Shown here piece by piece: positions 1 to 5,913 of a stretch of 5,913 bases of DNA. The stretch is taken from positions 1-5,913 of the forward strand of contig CAIYKK010000086.1 in NCBI GenBank assembly GCA_903926695.1, given 5' to 3'. Numbering within the stretch: position 1 is the first letter of the stretch; every line of letters begins with the position of its first letter. The notes beneath the pieces were generated by a model. That model was not told the DNA's origin. It ran no database searches and saw nothing but the letters and a program-made list of their open reading frames with translations. Position numbers and translations under genes: made by a program. Source of the stretch: an uncultured Burkholderiales bacterium (lineage in GTDB: Bacteria > Pseudomonadota > Gammaproteobacteria > Burkholderiales > Burkholderiaceae_C).

Positions 1-938
1 AGCAGCTTGAGAATATGAAAACCGGCACCACTGCGCACCGGCCCGGTGACCTGGCCCACGCGCAGCGCCTGGGTTGCCTCGACAAAGAGCAGCGGGTAGC
101 GCTCGACCGAGCGCAGGCCCATCTGGCCACCATTGCCGCGTGAGGCCGAGGCGGAAAACTCTGCCGCCAGCGCGGCAAAATCGTCGCCTGCGCGGACGCG
201 CTCCAGCACCTGCCGGGCCTTGACCTGCAGGGCGGCCTCCTGCTCGGGCGTGGCGTTTTCAGGCACCGCCACCAGGATTTCGCCCAGATTGAGCGCCACG
301 GGGGCGGCACCGGAGCCGCTTTTGGCCTGCTGATCGCTCAGAAACTGGTCAATTTCCTGCTCGCTGACGCTGACTTGCGACTCGACTTCGCGCTGGCGCA
401 GCCGCGTGACCAGCAGCTCATCGCGCAACTCGGCGCGGAACTGGGTGTAGTCGATGCCATCGGCCTTCAGGCGCTTGCGCATTTCCTCGACTGTGATCTG
501 GTTCTGGCGGGCCACGGACTGCACCGACGCCTCGACGGCGCTTTCTTCAACTTTCAGGCCCGATGTGCGCGCCGTCTGCAGCTGGATCTTGTCCAGAATC
601 ATGCGTTCGAGCAGCTGGGCCGCCAGATCGCGGCGCGAGGGCACGGCCATGCCCTGCTTTTTCAGCTGCACCTCGGTGCGGATCAGGCGGGCGCGCACCT
701 CGTTGTTGGTGATGGGCTCGGAGTTCACCACCGCGACGATGAAATCGGCCTGCCGCTGGGGCGCCGCGCCAACCGGCAGCGCTGACGCGGCCAGCGGCGC
801 TTCGGGCAGACGCGCCGCGCCCGAGGGCTGGAGGCCTTGCGCCTGCGCGCCGGTCATGGGCAGTGCCAGCAAAAGCGCCAGCGCAGCAGCCAGTGGCCGG
901 GCCGGAGCGAATCCGGCGGAAAAACGGTGTTTAGTCAT
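1..938 (-). CDS. surA: SurA, periplasmic peptidyl-prolyl isomerase and outer-membrane protein chaperone (3' end outside the window)
   Basis: SurA escorts unfolded outer-membrane proteins through the periplasm; LptD is a known client. The visible 312 residues read without interruption. Residues 1-33 form a signal peptide: basic start (MTKHR), a hydrophobic Ala/Leu core and an AQA site near residue 34. An Ala/Pro/Gln-rich linker follows to about 63. The SurA N-terminal domain starts at about 65 (FIVAVVNSEPITNNEV) and runs to about 200. The first parvulin domain begins near 217 with LNLGEILVAVPENATPEQ and contains GNGGQMGLRS (268-277) and GPVRSGAGFHILKL (299-312), closely matching the enterobacterial domain. 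The second parvulin domain and C-terminal helix would lie left of base 1. The ATG overlaps the lptD stop by 8 nt (ATGACTAA). No Shine-Dalgarno sequence is visible before it, so translation is probably coupled to lptD. Identity is secure; full length is unknown. Confidence 0.97.
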   Translation of the reverse strand, partial: MTKHRFSAGFAPARPLAAALALLLALPMTGAQAQGLQPSGAARLPEAPLAASALPVGAAPQRQADFIVAVVNSEPITNNEVRARLIRTEVQLKKQGMAVPSRRDLAAQLLERMILDKIQLQTARTSGLKVEESAVEASVQSVARQNQITVEEMRKRLKADGIDYTQFRAELRDELLVTRLRQREVESQVSVSEQEIDQFLSDQQAKSGSGAAPVALNLGEILVAVPENATPEQEAALQVKARQVLERVRAGDDFAALAAEFSASASRGNGGQMGLRSVERYPLLFVEATQALRVGQVTGPVRSGAGFHILKL

Positions 939-3369
939 AAGTGGTGAAGCGGCTGGGGGGGCTGATTTTCTCACGCAGGTACTGGTAGCGTGGCACATTG
1001 GTCTTGAGGGTTTCCAGCGGGCTGGAGCCTATCCGGGAAAAACCCACAAGTTCAAGCTGGAACAAAAGCTTGGTGGCGGCAGCCGACAAGCTGCTTTGCG
1101 AGCGCTGCAGCACAACGCGGCTGATCCAGCAGCAGCCGTCGTATTCGACGCCGAGGACGGCATCGACCAGCTTTTTGTCCAGCGTGCTGTAGTTCAGGCG
1201 GCCCACGCTGTAATAGCGCCCGCCGCCCTGGCCCTGACCGGCGCCCAGGTCGCGGCCCTTGTCGCCCCACAGGTCGTTGATGGGCCACTGCCAGCCCACA
1301 TCGAGCTGCTCGCTGATGCCGCGCTGGCGCCGAAAAGCCGCGCTGACGGTGCGGTAGCTGCCGGGGTTGTAGCGCACGCCGACCGAGGCCAGCTCGGACT
1401 GGTGGAGCTTGGGGTTGTACTGCACCGTGCCGTCAAATGACCACTGCGGCACCCAGTTGACCGACGCGCCCGCCAGCAGGTCGCTGACCCGGTCGGTCAC
1501 GGGCAGCGCGCCGGGCAGCGCAACGCGCTGGTCGTCAAAGCGCAGGCGCTGGGCCACGCCAAAACGCGCCGCCTCGGCACCAGTGGCCGGATCCAGCAGG
1601 CGCGAGGTCACGCCCAGCGTGAGCAGGTTGGCGTCCGAAATCCGGTCGTTGCCGACAAAGGCGTTTTCGGTGAACACGGTGGCAAAGTTAAAGCTGTTCA
1701 CGCCCGAGTCGTAGTTGGGCAGCAGGCTCTGGTCACGGTAGGGCGTGCGCACATAAAACGCACGCGGCTCCAGCGTCTGGGTAAAGCTGCGGCCAAAAAA
1801 GCTCGCGGCGCGCTCGAACTGCAGGCCGGTGTCCAGGCTGAAGGTCGGCACGACACGCGAAGCGGTGGTCGCGCCATTGGCCAGCGGCATGTCGAACTGG
1901 TAGCTGGTGGCGTGCAGCTGCAGCTTGGGCGTGAAAAATCCACTGGGCGAGAGCCACGGGCGGCTGACCTGCATCAAGGCCACGGCGCGGTTGGCGTTGC
2001 TCTGCTTGGTCAGGCTTTCGTCGGCTGAAAAACGCGTGTAGTCGGTGCTGACGGACCAGTCAAAGCCTTTGCCCAGACCGGCCAGCGGCGCATCGACGCG
2101 GGTGTAGGCGGCGGTGATTTGCGGCAGGCGGTCGTAAGGCGGAATGATGGGCGAGGCCACATCCTGCAGCGTCTGCCACTTGAGCACCCGCACCGCTGAC
2201 GAAAAATAACCCCGGTTCCACGACAGCGTAGCGTCCTGGTTGATCAGGCGCTGGGTCAGCACGCTGCTGGTCACTGGAAAATCGCGCCAGTAGTCGTTGT
2301 CGCTGACGCGGTTCAGATTCAGATTCAGGTTCAGGCTGCCGATGGACGACAGGCCAGTGTCGATGGTGCCGGTGTGCTGCAGGCCGTAGGACCAGCGGTC
2401 ACGCTCGCGCAGCAGGTCGCCGGGCAGGAAGTTGGCGCGCAACTGGCCTTTGTAAGTCGGCTCCAGATAGCGAAACTCGCCGGCCAGATCGGTGCCGCGC
2501 CGGCTCATGATGGCGGGCGAAAAGGTCGCATCGCGGTTGGGCGCAATGTCAAAATAATACGGCTGGCGCACTTCAAAGCCGTTGGCCGAATCGATGCCGA
2601 AAGTCGGCGGCAGCAGGCCGGACTTGCGCTTGTCACTCAGCGGAAAGCTGACTTTCGGAAAGCCCAGAATCGGCACGCCCTTGAAGCGCACCAGCGCGCC
2701 GGTGGCCAGGCCGGTTTCCTGCTCCATGTCAAATTCCACGCGGGTGGCGGTCAGCACCCAGGCCGGTTTCCAGCTCTCTTCGTTATCGCGCTGGCAGGTG
2801 GTGTAGCGGGCGCCGTGCGCTGTCAGGTGTTTGTCGTCGAGGAAATCCACCCGCTCGGCCTGGCCGTTGCCGCCGTTGCTTAAAAACCAATAACGCGGGG
2901 CGGTGAAAAAGCCTTCAAAACGGTCCAGCCTGAGCGCCAGTTCCGGGCCTTCAAAGCGGTTACCGTTGTGGTTGATACGCACGTTGCCCCGGCTGGTAAG
3001 CAGGTCTTCGGGCTGGAAGTATTCGATGCGGTCGGCGCGCATGACGGTCGCGCCCCGGCGCAGTTCGGCGTGGCCCTCGACCACGGTTTCCAGATCCGGG
3101 CGGCCCGAGACGCGCTCGCCGCTGACAAAGGTCGGCCCGCGCTCGGCGGCCTTGGGCGTCTCTTCGGACAGCATGGGCGAGCTTTTGAGCTGCAGCGGCG
3201 CCGACGGCTCGGGCGCTGGCCCCGTCGCGCCCGGCGCAGTCGCATCGGCGGGCGCCTGGGCGTCGGCAGGCCCGGCTGCCGCCAAACCCAGCATGGCGCA
3301 CAGCGCCAGCCGGGAGACTGCATCAGCCACCGGGGAAAGAAGGAAGGAGGTGTGGGATGCGTAATGCAT
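931..3369 (-). CDS. lptD: LptD, LPS-assembly outer-membrane protein (Imp/OstA)
   Basis: LptD forms, with the lipoprotein LptE, the outer-membrane translocon that places lipopolysaccharide in the outer leaflet. The 812-residue product is of normal family length. A hydrophobic stretch (about 19-32) ending in PADAQA near 39 is a signal peptide, followed by an Ala/Pro-rich linker. Residues of about 84-235 form the OstA/LptA-like periplasmic domain that receives LPS, including VVEGHAELRRG, MRADRIEYF and SRGNVRI. The rest is the beta-barrel, with GEFRYLEPTYKGQL (297-310), many alternating strands, and the conserved paired cysteines in YDGCCWISRVVLQR (743-756). The C-terminus (LETLKTNVPRYQYL) is family-like. 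Cysteines are C24, C192, C746 and C747. C24 lies in the signal peptide, so the mature protein lacks the first cysteine used in Escherichia coli. ATG at 3369 is the first usable start after an in-frame TGA (3403-3405); no clear Shine-Dalgarno sequence precedes it. Confidence 0.97.
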   Translation of the reverse strand: MHYASHTSFLLSPVADAVSRLALCAMLGLAAAGPADAQAPADATAPGATGPAPEPSAPLQLKSSPMLSEETPKAAERGPTFVSGERVSGRPDLETVVEGHAELRRGATVMRADRIEYFQPEDLLTSRGNVRINHNGNRFEGPELALRLDRFEGFFTAPRYWFLSNGGNGQAERVDFLDDKHLTAHGARYTTCQRDNEESWKPAWVLTATRVEFDMEQETGLATGALVRFKGVPILGFPKVSFPLSDKRKSGLLPPTFGIDSANGFEVRQPYYFDIAPNRDATFSPAIMSRRGTDLAGEFRYLEPTYKGQLRANFLPGDLLRERDRWSYGLQHTGTIDTGLSSIGSLNLNLNLNRVSDNDYWRDFPVTSSVLTQRLINQDATLSWNRGYFSSAVRVLKWQTLQDVASPIIPPYDRLPQITAAYTRVDAPLAGLGKGFDWSVSTDYTRFSADESLTKQSNANRAVALMQVSRPWLSPSGFFTPKLQLHATSYQFDMPLANGATTASRVVPTFSLDTGLQFERAASFFGRSFTQTLEPRAFYVRTPYRDQSLLPNYDSGVNSFNFATVFTENAFVGNDRISDANLLTLGVTSRLLDPATGAEAARFGVAQRLRFDDQRVALPGALPVTDRVSDLLAGASVNWVPQWSFDGTVQYNPKLHQSELASVGVRYNPGSYRTVSAAFRRQRGISEQLDVGWQWPINDLWGDKGRDLGAGQGQGGGRYYSVGRLNYSTLDKKLVDAVLGVEYDGCCWISRVVLQRSQSSLSAAATKLLFQLELVGFSRIGSSPLETLKTNVPRYQYLREKISPPSRFTTYD

Positions 3370-3374
3370 CGTGA

Positions 3375-3403
3375 TTAGGAGTGAATTAACCCGTCTGTAA
3401 AAT
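3375..3403 (+). promoter_or_regulatory. Weak candidate sigma-70 promoter for the rightward genes
   Basis: TTAGGA (3375-3380) and TAAAAT (3398-3403) are separated by exactly 17 nt. The -10 hexamer matches the consensus at five of six positions, but the -35 matches only three. If it works, transcription would start near 3410 and give a leader of about 65 nt that includes the inverted repeat at 3434-3458. This is the best plus-strand pairing I could find in the gap, but such matches arise by chance in AT-rich patches. Confidence 0.2.
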
Positions 3404-3433
3404 CAGGCTTGATTATCCATGACCATCCAACCC

Positions 3434-3458
3434 GTCGGCGGCCAACAGCCGCGCCGAC
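3434..3458. repeat. Inverted repeat / potential hairpin upstream of the amgK-like gene
   Basis: GTCGGCG (3434-3440) is a perfect inverted copy of CGCCGAC (3452-3458), separated by 11 nt. An alternative fold pairs GTCGGC with GCCGAC and continues with GGC (3440-3442) against GCC (3448-3450), leaving a CAACA loop and a 2-nt bulge. The repeat ends 18 nt before the kinase start codon. It has no following T-run, so it is not an intrinsic terminator. It could be a regulator site or a leader hairpin, or simply chance in GC-rich DNA. Confidence 0.4.
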
Positions 3459-3476
3459 TTCAAGCGCCCCATCTTT

Positions 3477-4556
3477 ATGACCGCCTCCCCTCCCGTCTGG
3501 ACCGATCCGGCCCGCGCCAGCGCTTTTGCGCAGTGGCTGGCCGCCGTGGCTCCGCAACACGCCCTGCAACCCGATACCGTGCGACTGGCCTCGGCTGACG
3601 CCAGTTTTCGGCGCTACTTTCGGGTGGACGCGGGCGCAGGCCAGAGTTTCATCATCATGGACGCGCCGCCCGCGCTGGAGGACTGCGCGCCGTTCGTCAA
3701 AATCGCCGCGCTGATGCAGGATGCGGGCCTGAAAGCGCCGCAGGTGCTGGCCTGGGACGCGCCGCTGGGCTTCATGCTGTTGAGCGATTTGGGCGCGCAA
3801 ACCATGCTCGACGTGATCGCCCCGCCCGCCGCGATTGAAAACCTGTCCGCACCGACCAAAGCGCAATTTGAGCTGTACATGGACGCAGCCGACCTGCTGG
3901 TGCGCTGGCAACTTTCCTCCAAACCCGGCGTGCTGCCGCCTTACGACGACGCGCTGCTGTCGCGTGAACTGGCATTGTTTCCCGAGTGGTATGTCGGCGC
4001 GCACCGGGGCTTTGCGCCGGACGCCGAGGCCATCACCAAGCTGGCGCCGCTGTTTGTGCAGATCAAGGCGAGCAATTTGAATGCGCTGGACGGCGCCCGC
4101 GTGTTCGTGCATCGTGACTTCATGCCGCGCAATTTGATGGTCGATCAAAACGGCGAACTGGGCATTCTGGACTTTCAGGACGCGGTTTACGGCCCGATCA
4201 CCTACGACATCGCCAGCCTGATGCGCGACGCTTTTTTAAGCTGGGACGAGGAAGTCGTGCTCGACATCACCGTGCGCTACTGGCAAAAAGCGCGCAAGGC
4301 CGGTCTGCCGGTCGGCGACGATTTCGGCGAGTTTTATCACGCGGTTGAATGGATGGGCCTGCAGCGCCATTTGAAAGTGCTGGGCATTTTTGCCCGCCTG
4401 ACGCTGCGCGACGGCAAGCCCAAATATCTGGCCGACGCCCCGCGCTTCATGAAATACGCCCGCGCCACCTGCGCCCGATATCGCCCGCTCGGCCCGCTGA
4501 TGGTGCTGCTCGACGAGATCGAAGGCAACGAAACCCGCATCGGCTACACATTTTGA
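3477..4556 (+). CDS. amgK: AmgK-like sugar kinase, aminoglycoside phosphotransferase fold (COG3178)
   Basis: Characterised AmgK enzymes use ATP to phosphorylate the anomeric hydroxyl of N-acetylmuramate or N-acetylglucosamine, in the cytoplasm, during cell-wall sugar recycling. The 359 residues show the family features in order: an N-lobe motif ADASFRRYFRV (40-50), MDAPPALEDCAPFV (61-74), the catalytic loop VHRDFMPRNLMV (211-222; presumed base D214, metal-binding N219), the metal-binding DFQDA (232-236), and the COG3178-type stretch QRHLKVLGIFARL (296-308). There is no signal peptide or membrane segment. ATG at 3477 is the first start after an in-frame TGA at 3420-3422; no clear Shine-Dalgarno sequence precedes it. 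Divergence from lptD matches Pseudomonas amgK, but murU does not follow. The aminoglycoside-phosphotransferase name describes the fold; nothing here indicates antibiotic resistance. Family is confident; exact substrate is inferred. Confidence 0.82.
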   Translation: MTASPPVWTDPARASAFAQWLAAVAPQHALQPDTVRLASADASFRRYFRVDAGAGQSFIIMDAPPALEDCAPFVKIAALMQDAGLKAPQVLAWDAPLGFMLLSDLGAQTMLDVIAPPAAIENLSAPTKAQFELYMDAADLLVRWQLSSKPGVLPPYDDALLSRELALFPEWYVGAHRGFAPDAEAITKLAPLFVQIKASNLNALDGARVFVHRDFMPRNLMVDQNGELGILDFQDAVYGPITYDIASLMRDAFLSWDEEVVLDITVRYWQKARKAGLPVGDDFGEFYHAVEWMGLQRHLKVLGIFARLTLRDGKPKYLADAPRFMKYARATCARYRPLGPLMVLLDEIEGNETRIGYTF

Positions 4557-4566
4557 AAGCCTGCTC

Positions 4567-5310
4567 ATGAGCGCCCGTTTTTATGCCGACATCGCGCTGG
4601 TTCCCGGCCAGACCGTCACGCTGCCGGATCAGGCCGCCCGCCATGTGCAGGTGCTGCGCCTGCAGCCGGGCGGGCACATCACGCTGTTCAACGGCCGGGG
4701 CGACGGCCAGGGCAGCACCGAAGGCGAATTTGAAGCGACAGTGGCGCGCATGGGCCGCAGCGACGTGGACGTGACCATTGGCGCTTACCTGGCAACCGCC
4801 CGCGAGGCGGCCCGCGCCATTCATCTGGTGGTCGGAATGCCCGCCAACGACCGCATGGACTGGCTGATCGAAAAAGCCACCGAACTGGGCGCGGCCAGCA
4901 TTCAGCCGGTGATGACCGAGCGCAGCGTGTTGCGCCTCAAAGGCGAGCGCGCCGACAAAAAACTCGCGCACTGGCGCGCTAGCGCTTCCGCCGCCTGCGA
5001 GCAGTGCGGGCGCAACCGCGTGCCGCTGATCCACGACGCGATGACGCTGGCGGACTGGCTGAAACAGCCCCCGGCTGCCAGCACGCGCCTGCTGCTGTCG
5101 CTGCAGCCCGGCAGCCGCCCGCTGGCCGAGATCGTCGCCAGCAGCGCATCGGCTTCGTTCACCTTTTTAAACGGCCCCGAAGGCGGCTTGAGTCCCGCCG
5201 AAGAAGCCGCCGCCCTCGCCTGCGGATTTGCGCCCGTCACGCTGGGGCCGCGTGTGCTCCGCGCTGAAACGGCGCCGCTGTCCTGTCTGGCGTTGCTGAC
5301 GCTGCTGTAA
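4567..5310 (+). CDS. rsmE: RsmE, 16S rRNA (uracil-1498-N3)-methyltransferase
   Basis: RsmE methylates N3 of U1498 in 16S rRNA of the 30S subunit, using S-adenosylmethionine. The 247-residue length is typical. Residues 1 to about 75 form the PUA-like RNA-binding domain, with ARHVQVLRLQPGGHITLFNG (24-43). The SPOUT methyltransferase domain follows, with EKATELG (102-108), TERS (117-120), EQCGRN (145-150), and the knotted cofactor site GPEGGLSPAEE (203-213) and LGPRVLRAETA (226-236). All family motifs are present and no frameshift is visible. The gene starts 10 nt after the kinase stop codon. A weak GAAAG ribosome-binding site (4555-4559) overlaps that stop, 7 nt before the ATG. Close spacing on both sides suggests co-transcription with its neighbours, though a functional link to sugar recycling is not apparent. 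Confidence 0.96.
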   Translation: MSARFYADIALVPGQTVTLPDQAARHVQVLRLQPGGHITLFNGRGDGQGSTEGEFEATVARMGRSDVDVTIGAYLATAREAARAIHLVVGMPANDRMDWLIEKATELGAASIQPVMTERSVLRLKGERADKKLAHWRASASAACEQCGRNRVPLIHDAMTLADWLKQPPAASTRLLLSLQPGSRPLAEIVASSASASFTFLNGPEGGLSPAEEAAALACGFAPVTLGPRVLRAETAPLSCLALLTLL

Positions 5311-5313
5311 ACC

Positions 5314-5913
5314 ATGAACCGCAACCTCTGGCTGCTGGCCATCTGCCAGGGCTTGTTCCTGACCAACAACGTCACCTTTATCGCCATCAACGGCCTCGTC
5401 GGCTTGAGTCTGGCACCGCTGGGCTGGATGGCGACGCTGCCCGTCATGGCTTATGTCGTGGGCGGGGCGCTTTCGACGGGGCTGGTGGCCGCGACCCAGC
5501 GCCGCTTTGGCCGCAAGGCATCGTTCCAGCTTGGGCTGGCGGTGGCGGCGGCGTCGGCGCTGCTGTGCTGCTACGCCGCCTACAGCCGCAATTTCTGGCT
5601 TCTCACCACGGCCACGCTGGTGGCGGGCTATTACAACGCCAACGCCCAGCTTTACCGCTTTGCCGCCGCCGAACTGGCCGCGCCTGCTTTCCGCGAAAAA
5701 GCCGTCTCGCTGGTGCTGGCGGGCGGCCTGATTGGCGCGGTGGCCGGGCCGAATCTGGCGGCGGCCACGCGCAGTTTGACTGCCGCGCCGTTCGCGGGCG
5801 CTTATCTGGCGCTGGCCGGGGTCGCGCTGTTGGCCATCGCGCTGCTGGCGTTCATCCAATTCCCGCCCGCGCCGCCCCAGCAAAGCGCCAGCGCCAGCAA
5901 TGGCCGACCGCTG
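5314..5913 (+). CDS. MFS transporter, N-terminal half (3' end outside the window)
   Basis: The frame opens with ATG at 5314, 3 nt after the rsmE stop, and continues without a stop to the right edge, giving 200 residues. It shows six predicted membrane segments, at roughly 6-28, 37-60, 70-90, 94-115, 128-149 and 160-182. The short basic loop TQRRFGRKAS (61-70) between segments 2 and 3 resembles the MFS motif A region, although the usual Asp before the Arg is not evident. The region YRFAAAELAAPAFREKAVSLVLAGGLIGAVAGP (114-146) recalls a subgroup of uncharacterised bacterial MFS proteins. Residues 184-200 (PPAPPQQSASAS...) would be the hydrophilic loop between the two six-helix halves. No Shine-Dalgarno sequence is separable from the rsmE end, so translation may be coupled. 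Substrate cannot be inferred; an uptake or efflux role is equally possible. Confidence 0.85.
   Translation, partial: MNRNLWLLAICQGLFLTNNVTFIAINGLVGLSLAPLGWMATLPVMAYVVGGALSTGLVAATQRRFGRKASFQLGLAVAAASALLCCYAAYSRNFWLLTTATLVAGYYNANAQLYRFAAAELAAPAFREKAVSLVLAGGLIGAVAGPNLAAATRSLTAAPFAGAYLALAGVALLAIALLAFIQFPPAPPQQSASASNGRPL

Larger units (their letters stand above)
3370..3476. promoter_or_regulatory. Divergent intergenic region between lptD and the amgK-like gene
   Basis: These 107 bp separate the start codons of two divergent genes, so the region is expected to carry at least part of both promoters. The half next to lptD (about 3370-3420) is much richer in A and T than its surroundings. The half next to the kinase gene is GC-rich and holds an inverted repeat. 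On the minus strand, GATAAT (3412-3417) matches five of six positions of a sigma-70 -10 box, but no acceptable -35 hexamer lies 16-18 nt upstream. No sequence resembling the sigma-E consensus (GGAACTT with TCTGA), which controls lptD-surA in Escherichia coli, was seen. The regulatory role is inferred from geometry and composition. Confidence 0.6.

Noticed and set aside
454..1440. A 328-codon open frame on the plus strand across surA and lptD.
   Set aside because: It lies antisense to two strongly identified genes and spans their junction. Its Ala/Arg-rich product shows no family motif.
3370..3476. A sigma-E type promoter for lptD-surA, as known in Escherichia coli.
   Set aside because: No GGAACTT-like -35 paired with a TCTGA-like -10 could be found on the minus strand in the gap.
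3419..3598. A 59-codon plus-strand frame starting at an ATG in the intergenic gap and overlapping the kinase start out of frame, a possible leader peptide.
   Set aside because: It has no ribosome-binding site, an Arg/Pro-rich product and no recognisable attenuation features.
3375..4148. A 257-codon open frame on the minus strand, antisense to the amgK-like gene and reaching into the intergenic gap.
   Set aside because: It mirrors a well-supported gene in GC-rich DNA, where antisense frames often stay open. The product is rich in Gln, Arg, Gly and His, with no recognisable domain.
3477..4556. An aminoglycoside resistance gene, suggested by the phosphotransferase fold.
   Set aside because: The motifs and the lptD-divergent context fit the chromosomal AmgK/COG3178 sugar kinases, and no mobile-element or resistance-cassette signs are present.
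4447..5034. A 195-codon minus-strand frame opposite the kinase end and rsmE.
   Set aside because: It is antisense to well-recognised genes and has no domain, ribosome-binding site or partner gene.
5167..5883. A 238-codon minus-strand frame opposite rsmE and the transporter gene, with a Gln/Arg/Gly-rich product.
   Set aside because: The composition is typical of an antisense shadow of GC-rich coding DNA, and the opposite strand encodes clear RsmE motifs and membrane helices.

Overview
The window looks like ordinary chromosomal housekeeping DNA from a GC-rich betaproteobacterium. Protein style and gene order point to Burkholderiales, probably Comamonadaceae, but this is inferred from sequence character and not from a database match. 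Five genes fill almost all of it, and two of them run off the edges. I found no RNA gene, mobile element, CRISPR array, phage gene or rho-independent terminator.

Left half, minus strand (1-3369): lptD is followed by surA, whose 3' part lies beyond the left edge. LptD is the outer-membrane translocon that inserts lipopolysaccharide. SurA is the periplasmic chaperone and prolyl isomerase that helps fold outer-membrane barrels, with LptD as a known client. The two reading frames overlap by 8 nt, so chaperone and client are probably co-transcribed and translationally coupled.

Middle (3370-3476): a 107-bp intergenic gap separates two divergently transcribed groups. It is locally AT-rich beside lptD. 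Nearer the rightward gene it holds a hairpin-forming inverted repeat. Promoters for both directions must lie here or inside the opposing genes, but only weak candidates can be read.

Right half, plus strand (3477-5913): an AmgK-type sugar kinase of the aminoglycoside-phosphotransferase fold (COG3178) comes first, then rsmE (16S rRNA m3U1498 methyltransferase), then the N-terminal half of an MFS transporter cut by the right edge. Gaps of 10 and 3 nt suggest one transcript. The lptD/amgK divergence resembles the arrangement in Pseudomonas, where amgK is followed by murU and feeds cell-wall sugar recycling. Here rsmE follows instead, so the recycling role rests on the kinase alone.

I see no convincing new system. 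The points most worth a second look are the amgK neighbourhood without murU, an LptD with only three cysteines in its mature form, and the intergenic inverted repeat.
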